A DNA stretch of 64,000 bases, taken from positions 251,797,736 through 251,861,735 of the forward strand of contig OY294067.1 in the NCBI GenBank assembly GCA_958510875.1, read 5' to 3'. The notes under the pieces were generated by a model. It worked only from the letters and a program-made list of their open reading frames with translations, was not told where the DNA came from and made no database searches. Both the position numbers and the translations under genes were made by a program. This DNA comes from Endomychus coccineus. Taxonomy: Eukaryota > Arthropoda > Insecta > Coleoptera > Endomychidae. The stretch's first letter is position 1, and each line of letters starts with the position of its first letter. Below, piece by piece: positions 15,401-24,837 of this stretch.

Positions 15401-16525
15401 GGTGCAAACAGAGGTAAAACAATTGATTATTAACATACATTTAAATTTAAACTAAGGCGAATTCGGGTCGTTCGGAATACCATAGTTCCTCCGGCGAAAA
15501 ATTAATTCTACATTTTATTATTGCAAATTTTCTAATTCTCCAATTGTAAATAATTTTTTTTGTGCGACAAGACATCATGTGTCAAAGTTGTAGGGTTATT
15601 TTTTATTCGGGAATGTTTGCCATTTGATCATGCGAAGCAACGATTGCAAAAGATGCCAAGAAGGCAACATGGTAGAAATACTGTGAGGAAGTAGAAGGAA
15701 CTCACGAGGGTGCAAGACTCCACAAAATATCCTCCAAGGAACCCCAACGAATGATTCAAAACTTAAAGACAGAGTCAGGCGCATAAACGCAAAATGGAAA
15801 AGACGCCCCAGAAGAACTATATAGAGTGCATTTCACATGCAGAACTGGAACCGCCCATAAAAGCCTTCAGCGAAAACTGACTGGCAGACCTCTAAAAAGG
15901 TTATTGACCTGGAAAAAACGAAATGGACAATCGGTTCGTTCAAACCAAATAAATCTCCTGAACCAATCGGCATTTGTCCAATTAAGTTAAATGAAGAATA
16001 GACACCTTCTAGCACATAAATTATACCTGGTATTAATGGCCAGTCTTGCCCTAGGATATATACCAAAGGCATAGAGAGCAATTACAGTCTACTTCCCAAA
16101 GCTTGGGAAAACAGGCCAGGACGGGGCGAATGCACTGAGACCTATTTCTGAGTCGTATGTCATTCATGATAAGAAGCAAGAAAACTGCTCGACAGGCACA
16201 ATAGGGACACAGGAAGGCCTAGCGACTGAGGTGTGGCTGGTGTAAAGGATCAACATCAGAAATTAAAAAATATTGCAAATAGTGTAATATATTTTCTATT
16301 AATGGAGCCAAAATTCCGTTCAATTATTCAAATTGTATGTGTCTTATTCCAGTTTAAAGTTGAATCAAGTTAAAAAATCACCCCTTATATATATATATAT
16401 ATATATATATATCTTTTGCGTATGTATTATATTATTAATTATTTCTGGTATTGCAGGATCAGTATCAGTTCTGCTATCGTGCTGCTTTGGAATATTTGGG
16501 ATCGTTTGATCATTACACCAACTGA
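342..16525 (+). CDS. Lar: Receptor-type tyrosine-protein phosphatase Lar, 3' eight exons (partial gene)
   Basis: Gene-level entry. Coding exons are 342-481, 2025-2227, 3415-3548, 3604-6048, 10016-10587, 11310-11590, 15278-15413 and 16457-16525. Each is bounded by AG and GT, and all phases join without a stop to give about 1,326 residues. The order is five FN3 domains, a membrane-proximal segment, one transmembrane helix, PTP D1 and PTP D2. LAR-family receptors are neuronal cell-surface phosphatases that bind heparan sulfate proteoglycans and other ligands and act in axon guidance and synapse formation. The C-terminal [10 protein letters not shown] is close to the ending conserved in LAR, PTP-delta and PTP-sigma. 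The N-terminal Ig domains and first FN3 domains must lie upstream. No frameshift or premature stop was seen, so the gene looks intact despite heavily invaded introns. The LAR-type assignment is near certain. The symbol follows the single insect orthologue. Confidence 0.95.
482..2024 (+). other. Lar intron, no recognised content
   Basis: An intron of about 1.5 kb between the two halves of an FN3 domain. Short open frames on both strands around 580-980 and 1540-1810 show no family resemblance and no start context. I see no transposase, RNA gene or clear repeat ends. Confidence 0.7.
2025..2227 (+). CDS. Lar: Lar exon: second half of the FN3 domain and linker
   Basis: Acceptor tttttag ends at 2024 and donor gtaagt starts at 2228. 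It continues in phase 0 from the preceding exon. It encodes L-x-P-D-T-x-Y-x-I-Q-V-A-A, the F-strand tyrosine motif of FN3, and then the linker [14 protein letters not shown] that opens the next FN3 domain. Exit phase is 2. Confidence 0.92.
2490..3330 (+). mobile_element. Penelope-like element relic in a Lar intron
   Basis: Translated fragments keep the end of a PLE reverse transcriptase ([12 protein letters not shown], then [12 protein letters not shown]) and, near 3123-3175, a GIY-YIG endonuclease piece (CE, stop, [12 protein letters not shown]) with an in-frame stop. Order and orientation are those of PLEs (RT then GIY-YIG). The copy has many stops and is dead. Its ends are not defined. Confidence 0.65.
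3415..3548 (+). CDS. Lar: Lar exon: first half of the next FN3 domain
   Basis: Acceptor tgcttcag ends at 3414 and donor gtaata starts at 3549. It encodes [17 protein letters not shown], then G-Y-R-L-R-Y-G. These are the B and C strands of an FN3 domain, with the core tryptophan in LEWSRP. Phase in is 2 and phase out is 1, and both joins keep the frame open. The exon is about 134 bp, too short to stand out as an open frame. Confidence 0.9.
3604..6048 (+). CDS. Lar: Lar large exon: four FN3 units, transmembrane helix, most of PTP D1
   Basis: This 2,445-bp exon runs from acceptor ttttcag to donor gtaact. It completes one FN3 domain and encodes three more, starting near [27 protein letters not shown] and [14 protein letters not shown] membrane-proximal segment follows. 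The transmembrane helix (5151-5223, [20 protein letters not shown]) is followed by the stop-transfer RKRR. PTP D1 then shows KNRY at 5514-5525, the catalytic WPD loop aspartate at 5938-5940 and the nucleophilic cysteine of [10 protein letters not shown] at 6024-6026, so D1 should be catalytically active. The donor splits the glycine codon immediately after GRT. One uninterrupted exon for all this suggests intron loss, compared with the many-exon vertebrate genes. Confidence 0.96.
6640..7021 (-). mobile_element. hAT transposase relic, DUF4371/GTF2IRD2-like
   Basis: The minus strand encodes EEATRASF-like text ([20 protein letters not shown], then [11 protein letters not shown], then [16 protein letters not shown]). 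After a frameshift it reads [30 protein letters not shown]-x-TV-RR and the DEST motif are hallmarks of the hAT transposase family domesticated in GTF2IRD2 and SCAND3-type genes. Only the N-terminal third is present. It lies in the Lar intron between D1 exons and is not functional. Confidence 0.7.
7210..7845 (+). mobile_element. Penelope-like element, 5' part of an interrupted copy
   Basis: An open frame at 7223-7579 carries the RT C-terminal region ([13 protein letters not shown], then [20 protein letters not shown], then [13 protein letters not shown]). Broken frames follow, with [15 protein letters not shown] and [12 protein letters not shown], the start of the GIY-YIG domain. The text stops abruptly near 7845 and resumes at about 9765, so another insertion splits this copy. 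Confidence 0.75.
7846..9764. mobile_element. Unclassified 1.9-kb insertion inside a PLE, within a Lar intron
   Basis: This segment interrupts PLE coding sequence that is continuous in the related copy at 30 kb. The flanks share a short aaggt, possibly a target duplication. No transposase, LTR pair or clear TIR was seen. It holds the short repeat tatacttcc-g/a-ggattgacaca twice (about 8709 and 8765) and the minus-strand cysteine-rich frame described separately. Confidence 0.4.
8503..8730 (-). CDS. Possible small secreted cysteine-rich peptide (75 aa)
   Basis: Starting from the ATG at 8730, the minus strand encodes [20 protein letters not shown] and onward. This is a basic start followed by a hydrophobic run resembling a signal peptide. 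The mature part has cysteines spaced C-x2-C-x7-C-x4-C-x2-C ([20 protein letters not shown]) and ends NPLIA. I do not recognise the family. In favour: signal-like N-terminus, five clustered cysteines and intact length. Against: it lies inside a transposon-like insertion, lacks an obvious promoter, and is short enough to be open by chance. It would be a nested antisense gene in a Lar intron if real. Confidence 0.25.
   Translation of the reverse strand: MCQSRKYKVVCLLIVITLVPYVKPLAEGGGVIADTIVGVCTLCAREYSPDCLKSECVRCMKSDTVIQLEGNPLIA
9765..9870 (+). mobile_element. Penelope-like element, 3' part of the interrupted copy
   Basis: From gcaagctcgaaagaggac onward the DNA matches the minus-strand PLE at 30.0-30.36 kb where that copy encodes SSRLRKEDSNCANHLL, then FTLKPDILHIQEKRH. 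It therefore continues the copy that breaks off at 7845. The Lar D1/D2 acceptor is only 150 bp downstream. Confidence 0.6.
10016..10587 (+). CDS. Lar: Lar exon: end of PTP D1 and start of PTP D2
   Basis: Acceptor tttcag ends at 10015 and donor gtaagt starts at 10588. It continues [10 protein letters not shown] with [12 protein letters not shown], then the D1 Q-motif region [14 protein letters not shown]2 begins near [21 protein letters not shown]2 has KNRL where an active PTP has KNRY. This substitution is normal in LAR D2 and weakens phosphotyrosine binding. Phase in 1, phase out 0. Confidence 0.94.
11164..11213 (+). ncRNA. Hammerhead-ribozyme-like motif (PLE end remnant)
   Basis: The sequence has CTGAAGA (11166-11172), then GAAAC (11197-11201), then GTA (11204-11206). 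The flanks tac and gta can pair as a short stem I. Stem II is weak. The order matches a minimal hammerhead core as known from Penelope-like elements. It is probably a decayed PLE terminal fragment lying just upstream of a Lar D2 exon. Confidence 0.25.
11310..11590 (+). CDS. Lar: Lar exon: PTP D2 core
   Basis: Acceptor tttccag ends at 11309 and donor gtacgt starts at 11591. It encodes [16 protein letters not shown] and then [18 protein letters not shown]. The loop reads WPE (Glu at 11484-11486) where active domains have WPD, the usual inactivating change of LAR D2. The exon ends inside the HC-S active-site codon series, in phase 2. Confidence 0.94.
11715..13319 (+). mobile_element. Internally deleted hAT element (TTF/ZMYM1 type) with exact 8-bp TSD
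   Basis: TIRs are CAGTGGCGGCTCCTCG at the left and CGAGCCGCCACTG at the right. The target duplication atctagac is exact at 11707-11714 and 13320-13327. Remnant coding shows a TTF-type zinc-finger region ([11 protein letters not shown], then [12 protein letters not shown], about 12340-12470) and a hAT dimerisation domain at about 12747-12960 ([16 protein letters not shown], then [12 protein letters not shown]). The catalytic middle is missing, so it is a non-autonomous deletion derivative. It lies in a Lar intron in the same orientation as the gene. Confidence 0.9.
13600..14640. mobile_element. Penelope-like element fragment between inverted terminal repeats
   Basis: A GIY-YIG remnant at about 14200-14330 reads [20 protein letters not shown], then TGRSFSVRF. 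It is flanked by inverted copies of one terminal sequence. The left (13610-13800) includes cgccatcttcagacgg and ccatgtaatcc-like text. The right (14395-14640) includes ccaccatgtaaacctatag and ctgctgaagatggcgc. PLEs are known for terminal repeats in either orientation. CTGAAGATGGCG at both ends is the start of the hammerhead-like motif. It sits in the Lar intron between the two halves of D2. Confidence 0.65.
15278..15413 (+). CDS. Lar: Lar exon: D2 signature loop
   Basis: Acceptor attacag ends at 15277 and donor gtaaaa starts at 15414. It completes HC with [20 protein letters not shown] and ends [11 protein letters not shown], the D2 Q-loop. The cysteine signature is kept although the WPD and KNRY residues of D2 are not, as in other LAR proteins. 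Phase in 2, phase out 0. Confidence 0.93.
15600..16260 (+). mobile_element. R1/Jockey-type LINE fragment (pseudogene)
   Basis: Broken frames on the plus strand read [20 protein letters not shown], then [30 protein letters not shown], and [12 protein letters not shown] with [20 protein letters not shown]. These follow the endonuclease-to-RT linker and first RT blocks of R1-clade or related LINEs. Frameshifts and stops are common. It lies in the last Lar intron. Confidence 0.65.
16387..16412. repeat. (TA)n microsatellite
   Basis: An uninterrupted TA dinucleotide run of about 13 units ends roughly 45 bp before the acceptor of the terminal Lar coding exon. Length variation here could affect branch-point context. 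Confidence 0.9.
16457..16525 (+). CDS. Lar: Lar terminal coding exon
   Basis: Acceptor tattgcag ends at 16456. It encodes [20 protein letters not shown], then TN and TGA at 16523-16525. [20 protein letters not shown] is the conserved end of LAR-type phosphatases. The exon has only 23 codons. A (TA)n tract sits about 45 bp upstream of its acceptor. The 3' UTR follows, and I did not find a convincing polyadenylation site for it. Confidence 0.95.
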   Translation, partial: DQYQFCYRAALEYLGSFDHYTN

Positions 16526-18015
16526 GGTATTTTCAGTAGTTGCTCTTCTGCAACGAGCAGACAATAACTGCCCAATTATACATCTGCGTCTCTTACTTTT
16601 GTGTTTGCAACCTTACTGCCAATTGGACAAAGTTAAGTTTCAAAACTAAAAATGCATAGTGAATTCTAGTGTGCAAATGTGTGTAAACTAATGTGCCTAA
16701 CATTATGTTGGAAGAAAAATATCTGTATAGTTCACAAAAATGTGCACAACTCATTCAAGTAACCTAATATTTAGCTATTATTTAAATAATCATATCTGAA
16801 AATTGTGCAGTTTTTGTATTAGGTATCATTATTTCTATATCATGATTTTTATTTTTCTATATCACAATTTTTGTTACATTTTTGGTGTTGTAAGCAATCA
16901 TTTTGTACAATTTCGAATGATTCTATATGTTGTAATAGTTAATATTTCAATGAATTAGTACCCTAAGAATGTTGATATTGTAATTTACAAGGATTTTTTA
17001 TCATTTTCATCTCTAAGTCGAATTTTTTTGTATGAATTTTTACAATTTATCCCCACTACTATCATATACTTAGTAGTTTATTATACTTTAATGATATTGT
17101 AATTTTCTCAAAATGCACATCTCTCTGGTCATGAACCAAATAATGTGATATTAGAGAATCTTTATTAAATTAATTTTTTCTGCAAAAATGATATTCATAG
17201 GTAACTCTATTAATTAGTAAAAGGTCATGGAAATTATAGAAATGCGATCAAAATATGGTTAAATTACGTTTTAATGCACAGGCACCAAAAGACATTTTAC
17301 CAAATACATCTACCAAATGAAAAAGTTTGCTATGGTATTGACTATCAGAACCGTAAAAAAGTTCAGAAAGATTGATGAAATATAATTCACGGTCACTTAT
17401 TCACTCGACCTTTTTACAGATAATTGCGAGATTTGACAAACAGGGAATTGCTAACCAGTCGGATAAATATTATTCGTCATTGTATTATCATAAAAAAAAT
17501 ATTCACTATTTTGCTATCATAGTAAGAGACAATAACAATCATTTACACCTTATGGACAATAGAACATCTTCTAGATCTAGTAATGCGGTTGCTATATAAA
17601 AAATATCAAACTAAAGACGAATATAATGAGCACTCTTACAATTATTATATCATAATGTGGGAATGAGATTAGATTTAAAAGATCAATGAATTTTATAGTT
17701 AGGGATCAATAATTCCAAGCATTTGTTTCTTTTAAAATTTAACTTCAATGAATATCAAAAGCAGGGTATTAGCAATCTGTATGTCAATTATGATGATAAA
17801 ACTATTGTACTATCATAGGTTAGCAATACAATTGTTCATAATAGGATGCAATCTATACAAGACTAATATGTTGTTGCATATGCAGGGAATTAAATATCTC
17901 AAAACATCTGTTTTCTGTACTATTACCAGAATTATAGACATGTGTAGAAATGGAAATATTCAATAAGGTTGAGAACATGATAACATACCTTACACAATCC
18001 TTAATAACCATATCA
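16526..18015 (+). other. Lar 3' UTR and intergenic AT-rich DNA
   Basis: About 1.5 kb after the Lar stop with no coding signal. Short frames at 17372-17599 and 17748-17966 have no domain or start context. Some of this is presumably Lar 3' UTR, but its end is not determinable here. Confidence 0.5.
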
Positions 18016-18019
18016 TGGG

Positions 18020-19240
18020 ATTAAATGAAATGAAATAATTACTTTATTTTTATACCACTTTTAATAATAACATGAAAACGTTACTATAGTTTCAATAACG
18101 AGGTGACATTATCAAGCATATACAAAATTTTGAAGTAAACATTAAACAGTTCAAGTACAAATAAGAACTATCGTCCAATAACGTTAATGAGAATACAATT
18201 AAAAGTAAGGGATCAGCGGAAATTTCAATATAGGTAAACCCCGGAAAAATACAGGGTGAATTGAGAAACAATTTGTACAGTAGGATAATTATTATTTTAA
18301 TAGGTATTCAAAGAGTGCTTTGAAATACAAAGGAAAAGATCACTTTGCTATAGGTCTAACTGATCATTTAGGATATTGTTATAAGTGTTTTTAACACCTT
18401 TATAAATCTTTTTTGATTCCAATGTATTTAATTTGGAACTTTTGGTTTGATTATGTAAAATGCTTAGATTATCTAAATTAGTATGACCTGTTTGTAAAAA
18501 AATGGTTGAGTCTGTCTAAAAGAACTACTTGGTATATAAGTTTAAAATTACAAAAAATTGTACCTATATAGAAGTTTTCACAGTGTGGGCATATTAACTT
18601 AACCTGGAGTTGATAAAATAATTTGCCCAGACTGTGATAAGTTTTATGTAAGTATGTAGAAGTTATAATTTTAAACTTAGATACCAAGAACAGTTTCGTT
18701 CTTGCAGACTTAATAATATTATTTTTCACAAACAGGTCATACTTTCCTTAATTTAGATAATACAAGCATTTTACATAATCAAATCAAAGGTTTCAAATTA
18801 AATACATTAGAATCAATAGAGATTTATAAAGCTGTCAAAACACATATCAATATCCTAAGTGATCAGTTAGACCTATACCAGAGTGGTATGTTCCTTTGTC
18901 TTTCAAAGCACTCTTAGAATAATTCTTAGAAAATTAAATAATGATTATCCTACTGCACAAATTATTTCCCTGTATTTTCACGGAATCTACTTGTTTTGGA
19001 ATTTTTGATTATCTCATTAGCCCAAATGTACTTCAGTTCCTATTTATTGCTTACTTCATAATTTTGTATCTGTTTAATAATGACACTTCGATGTTGAAAC
19101 TATGGTAGCGTTTTCATGTTATTATCAAAAGTGGTATAAAAACAAAGTAATTGTTCTTTCATTTAATCATAATGATAAATTACTTTAGAGTAACGGCTTC
19201 TACCATCGGTTATGAGAGCTTTAATAATGCTTGAATAAAT
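18020..19240. mobile_element. Head-to-head inverted pair of Penelope-like element 3' ends
   Basis: The right half (18735-19240, plus strand) encodes the PLE C-terminus TGHTFLNLDNTSILHNQ, then KLNTLESIEIYKAVK and SDQLDLYQSGM. It continues into a terminal sequence with GTTGAAACTATGGTAGCG. The left half (18020-18735) carries the same text on the minus strand, including KLICPHCENFYIGT (GIY-YIG) and its own inverted terminal sequence. The two copies meet near 18735 at the tacaaacaggtcata equivalent. The result is a palindrome of about 1.2 kb. Both halves have stops and are dead. Confidence 0.75.
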
Positions 19241-19880
19241 TTTAATTCATTGTAAATGCATAGGAGATTTTTTTTGATTAATTTATTTCTAATATCTTTA
19301 AGGTTATGAATGGATGTGAGGGAAAGGATAAACAAATTGTGTTCTCAAATTTTAGACTAATAATATTTCAATAATAAATAAAATTTGAATTTGTAGTCAA
19401 TATAAATGATAATATAATATTTTATACACTTAAATGAAATGACTATCTAAGTCTGATGGATTTAAATCATACAATTGATAAGCTAGGTAATTAAGTAACT
19501 TTCAAATCATTTGTTGATTATATCAGAGAGTATGTATTCCTATAGATTCTATCAGAAACGAGCCTTTGAAAATTCAACCAAAACAATATTCTGGATGTCT
19601 TCATTTTTATTTATAATTGTGAAACAAATTGCTATAAATTCAGAATTTCATGATGGGCAATACATTCTTGGAAACTACAAACTAGAAAAAATCTTGAGAG
19701 GTAATTATAGAAAGCGAATGCTCATGGATAGAACCGTTTTATAATTGTTTGATATTCATGTAAGTATCTCTAGTAACTATCAGTTGAATTAATCAATTTT
19801 TAATTATCGTGAAACTACTCAAAACTGTTTTAATTTTTCTCATCATTGTAAAAAACTCATATTTTGATATTACTACAGAC

Positions 19881-20979
19881 CAGGGATGTTGCGGATGCAG
19901 ATTTTTTCACATCCGCGGAATTTTTAATATTTTTAATAAATGTTCAGTATGAAAAGTTAAAAATTGGAGCATAATATTTAATAAAAAGTAATATTGCCCC
20001 TTTTTCTGGGTCAAGTCTGTTACGCAGAGATTCGTAAATTAATCCCGCGCTACTGAACAATTTTTCGCCAGGAACACTGACTGGTGGTGTCGATAAAAAT
20101 CTGCGTGCTATTGGTGATTATAGTTTCAATTCCTCTCGATGAACACTCCACCATTTAACAGAATTTTCATCCACATTGACCCTCTTTTAATTGCGGTAAG
20201 AAAGCAATTGCTTTTTGCGTAAAGCTTCAGCGCTACCATTTTCTGGCGTTTCTTGGCTCTCATCTTCACTTGACGAATCCAACAACATAGCAAGATCGTT
20301 TTTTAAGCATGGCTCTCTGACCAAACCGGGCGTCTCTGGTCCTAGTTGATCCTTATCTTTTTCCGAGGAATCTGCCATTCTCATTCTTTCAGCCCCTTCG
20401 GAATCAAGAGAACCGGGAACGTCATTCTCAGTATTTCTCATCATCAAAGTCAAAACGTCTTGTTTAATCTTTTCCTCATTCACTGGTGTAAAAAACGTGT
20501 GCTTATAGCGAGGGTCTAAGTGGGTGGCGATGACATATAGATTGTTCTTTGTTGAAAGTTCACTTTTCAGAGTTGAATTGAATCAAAATCGGGTGATCTT
20601 GTAGAATAGTCATCAACTTTGATTCCAAGCATTTGAATTATTGGAATTGCAGATGAAATAAGGGCATGAGAGCTGCTTAGTTCCCGTGTGGCTTCCTCAA
20701 AAGGTTTCAATAACTCAATACAACTTTCGATAATTTTCCACTCTTCTGACAAAATAGGGTTCACCGAACGAAATCTCTGCTCCTATTGGTCAATTAGCAC
20801 AAGCGTACGGCACACATCAATCGCCGACCCCGTATAATTTCTTCTTCGTCGCGACCTGTGCTACATCTGCATCCGCATCAACATCCGCATTGATTGTGGC
20901 GGATGCGGATGCAGATGTCGAAATCGATACGGAAGCTCCGCAATTGCGGATGCGGATGCGAATATTCGCAACATCCCTG
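19881..20979 (-). mobile_element. Non-autonomous hAT element with BED-type transposase remnants
   Basis: The TIRs start CAGGGATGTTGCGGATGC at the left and end with the complementary GCAACATCCCTG at the right. An 8-bp target duplication, ctacagac versus ctaaagac, has one mismatch. The minus strand encodes ZBED4-like pieces: SEEWKIIESCIELLKPFEEA, ATHLDPRYKHTFFT, and RRFLSTPPVSVPGEKLFSSA (hAT dimerisation domain). The N-terminal half of the transposase is absent. The subterminal region is rich in GCGGATGC repeats, probably transposase binding sites. Confidence 0.85.
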
Positions 20980-21775
20980 CTAAAGACTCAAAATAGATTT
21001 GAACTAATAATTATTGTACTCGATTAAAAATACTCTTGTATGAGAAGATGTGCATTTTGAGACTGTCCTATTTGTAGGTAGCTATCTATCTATCTTTTTT
21101 TTACATATATAATATATAGGTATAGATTATCGAAAATAATATCATAACATTTTGATACTTTGCTTTTTATCAAGTAAAGTAATTAGACTGATTTTTCATT
21201 TTCATTTTTATGATAATTGTAATGTGCATTTAAATTGTTAAATGTTTCCTCACTTTTTCTCAAAAACATTTGATATTCCAAGCGCGTTCTATTCGCACTA
21301 TTCCTCAGTTCAACGTACCTCACCTCAGTTGTCTGTAGATTTTCATCACAGAACAAATATAAAAGATCTATCTGCAATCAGCTGACTGAGCAGAAGTTAG
21401 GATTTTACCTCCGCCCTCACCTCTCGAGAATGAGAGCTTTAATCACTGAACAACTATGCTCACCAGAGACCAGCGGTTGACTGTTATGTAGTAGTTTCAA
21501 AAAATTAATTTTTGAACCTTGAGGTAAAAATTTGTAATGAATAACGAATACTAACAATAATTTAATCTCCCCGCGAGGTAATTTATAATCTCTTTTATTT
21601 CTCTTAAACTGCTGCCGACTAACATCTGTGTCGATTTGACCATTTTGACAGGTATCTCGATTCTATGTTTCATTTGACAAACGAGGTGGAGGTAAGGATC
21701 AGATGAGTTGAGTACATACCATACAGATGAAGATATAGAGTTATTGAGTCCCATAAGCGCAATGCTTTACAAAAA

Positions 21776-21915
21776 GACCCTCTCTAAGAAATTTGAAGGC
21801 AGCCTTTCTCTTTCTAATTCTCGCATCGCTATGTGTTCACGGAACGTAAGTTTGCGGGGCATATCGTGACCGAGTAGAAAGAGATAGCCTGCCTTCAAAT
21901 TTCTTAGACGGAGTC
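21776..21915. mobile_element. Foldback MITE
   Basis: A 140-bp near-perfect hairpin. The left arm has taagaaatttgaaggcag and ttctctttcta, and the right arm carries the inverted copy up to gactccgtctaag (read on the minus strand). Flanks are caaaaa and aaaaata, possibly a target duplication. No coding capacity. Confidence 0.7.
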
Positions 21916-24770
21916 AAAAATATAGCACCTTCAAGAACTCTATTCTTCATCTCTATGGTACAAACACATCACCTCACATTGATTACAAATAGAATGGCCT
22001 GAGCAATAGTTCCATCAACTCGTTTAAATCCAACTTTAGTATAAAAATTGCCCAATATTTTATTCTCAATGTTATTTCACCAATTTGGGTTATAAAGGCT
22101 CCAAATTCCAGCCTTACCTTTGATGGTTTCAGGAACTGTAAGAGATGGAGGCTTAATTTGAATTTGGCAGGACTTTTCGAAATCATACGAATATTAAGGC
22201 ATATCCCAGGACATAGAATGGAAGAGAACACAACTAGATTTATTTATTATCAAAAATATGTATGAAATATGTTCAACTTGTTGGGAATTACATCAAACTT
22301 GGTGCGAATTATTTGGAGTTAACTTTGATAAAAGTCTGGTAAAATTCGAGTTTAACATTGGGCAAATCATCAAATTATAATAGATTTATAAAGATTAAAA
22401 TATTCTGATCAGAAATAATTTTGTAATTCACAAGTTGCCGGAAATCAGAAGCATATCCATTACACATGTATTCGTATTCATCCATGACTAACTAAACCAA
22501 TAAAATAAAACCCATGAAATATTTCAAACACCTTCCACACAAAGTATAATGGAACGTTCGTTTGTGGTTTAAACTGTAACCAGTTCAACTATATTGGACT
22601 CATAAATTTGTGAAATTATTTCTTTAGGCTGTAGCTTCTGCTTTAGGCCAAGTAGTAGAAGCTATTTTGCGAGGAATGGTTGAATAAAACGATACATTTT
22701 TAGAAAGGGGTACATCTGTGACCAGTTCAAATTATCCATTTTAATTTTTCAGTAGTTCTTCTAATTCCAAGGAAAACCAGAAAAATTAAATTCAATAATA
22801 TTTTTAATTCTGATTTTACTATTCAAGTAGATAAAATTTACACATAGCGAATCTGCAACGTTGCCAGACTGAAATTATAATTCCATCTGTTACCATCTCT
22901 AGACCTCAAGGCTTAAATTTAAGACTTGCGTACTGTATATTACCTTATATACCTTAATTTAGTAGAATTTGACCTTCAATAACTTGTCACTTGTAAGGAA
23001 ATATATCTCCACGGAGATAGCCCTAATTTATTATTCCAAATGGTACATTATATATCTCATTTCATATTATCATGTTTCAGAAAAACATATACTTTTCTAT
23101 CTCGATTCAATACGTGGTTCTTCAATAATATGAATCCTTCCGCGAAATTAAAATTGTACAACTTTTTCGACGAAATATTCGTTTTGGATGTTTTGAAAAG
23201 AATTCGTAGGTTTCGAAGATTTGTCAGGAAAATTGAAACAGAAGGTGTACCAAGATTAATGTCCATGTTCTGACTTCCGTTACCCATCACTAATCCTAAA
23301 TATACTATAAATTTTTAGATATCAAAATAATATTGTTCTTAGGCTAACAAAAAAAAATTAATATTCTTGCAGTTTCTTTTCGAGAACCGGTATTAGGTAT
23401 ACTCATTTTCCAAGAAAGTACATCAAGCTACAAATTTTAATCAATTTAACAAGCCTCATGATGTTCAAATTCGAATGACGAGATGAAGAATGGCGATTCC
23501 ATGCTCGGTATAACTCGAAATACAGAAAATAATTTTGCATAAATATTGTCGTCGGAAGCTTCCTCGTTCGAAAACTCCATTAATACCTTTTAAGAGCTGA
23601 AAACATGAAATATATTTCAATTTTGTATTGTTATATAATTTGAAACTCTGTAAATATCAATATACCCTTCAAGTTGAATTTAAACTAAAATAAGTGGTAT
23701 TCAATATTTGAAATTTCGGAAAATATTTTATGCTTCACATTATATAAATGAAGTGCCATTTCAGAACAGTGGAATTCAAATAATACTTTCAAATACTCTT
23801 TTTAGCAACAACATCCCTATTCTTTTTCCACATATAGATTTGTCAGTTGTAATATTGACATTGGAAAAAATAAGTAAAATTATGATTAAGATGCGTATAT
23901 GACTATGTGAGAGAAATATATAACAGTTTAATAGCCATATTTAAACTTTGTAATTATACACAATCGTTGTAGCACATGAATGAATGGAATGACATTTTGA
24001 TGAAAATAAACAAAAGTTCTAGATTTTAGTAAATTGTCTCTTTTTTAAACTGTAATTCTAACAAAACCTCAACCCAAAAATATTTTTTGTGGAGTGAGCA
24101 GTTATCTGCTCGTCATTTTGTTTGCTGATTTTTTACAAGCTGATTTCTTTGGCTTGTCTCAAGCACTGAAATCCTTCTTTCTTGTTTCTAGAAGACTTCT
24201 GGATTCCTCACAGAACCGTTAAGGTACTACGAAAGAAGTATCTACACCATATTTGGCAAACAAGGTTCAAAATGTGAATAGGCTTATAGTGCCTTCAGAG
24301 TTGTTTTATTGTAACAGAATATGTATTGTGGTTAGTACGGTGGTCTTCTTCTTCTGTCGACCAGGGCCACGGCTTCGATATTTTCTATACATATGATAAA
24401 TATTTCAGACAGAAGGCGGCGATATTTATTGGGCAGGATAATATCTGACCGTGCCTTCCTTCCGTTGGTAAGTAAAGCAGTAGGTCCCGTGTGCTGTACT
24501 ATGTCACGGTACGTTTAAGAACCAGTACTTGGAAATAGTCAGGATTCGATCCGTTTGGAGAACAGATGATTAATGTACTTGACACAGTTAGTCTTCGCAA
24601 ATCATTTAATTTGGTTACTGGTTTCTATATAATTGTTTCACGTTCTATAAGATATTCTTCTCATTTGTGTAAACATAATGAAATAAATTATTTATTCCGT
24701 TATCTTTACATAACTAAATGATATTGAAATTCATGTTGTTGAGAAATTGTTAATTAATTTAATAAAAAAA
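21916..24770. other. Intergenic region, no recognised gene
   Basis: About 2.8 kb of AT-rich DNA. The only item of note is a frame at 23081-23273 after a good acceptor (see findings). No transposon domains or RNA genes were recognised. Confidence 0.5.
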
Positions 24771-24773
24771 TTT

Positions 24774-24837
24774 CCGTTTTCTGGGAATCGAACCCGAGCC
24801 TACTCAGTGGGTGCCGAGTATCCTTGTCCCTAGACCA
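24774..24837 (-). other. tRNA-like sequence, possible SINE head or tRNA relic
   Basis: The minus strand reads TGGTCTAGGGACAAGGAT, an A-box-like start, and has a perfect B box GGTTCGATTCC (complement of 24784-24794) in a T-arm context. The anticodon arm does not fold into five pairs and the 5' acceptor side is missing. It is therefore not a functional tRNA. It may be a tRNA relic or the promoter of a SINE. The 5' side abuts the apparent TIR of the adjacent hAT element. Confidence 0.4.

Noticed and set aside
16387..16412. TA run as a TATA promoter
   Set aside because: It is a simple microsatellite in the last Lar intron with no start codon or initiator suited to it.
17372..17966. Two small plus-strand frames downstream of Lar
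   Set aside because: Low-complexity, no domains, no Kozak-like context and no homology recognised.
24774..24837. Functional tRNA gene
   Set aside because: The B box is good, but the anticodon stem does not pair and the 5' acceptor half is missing.
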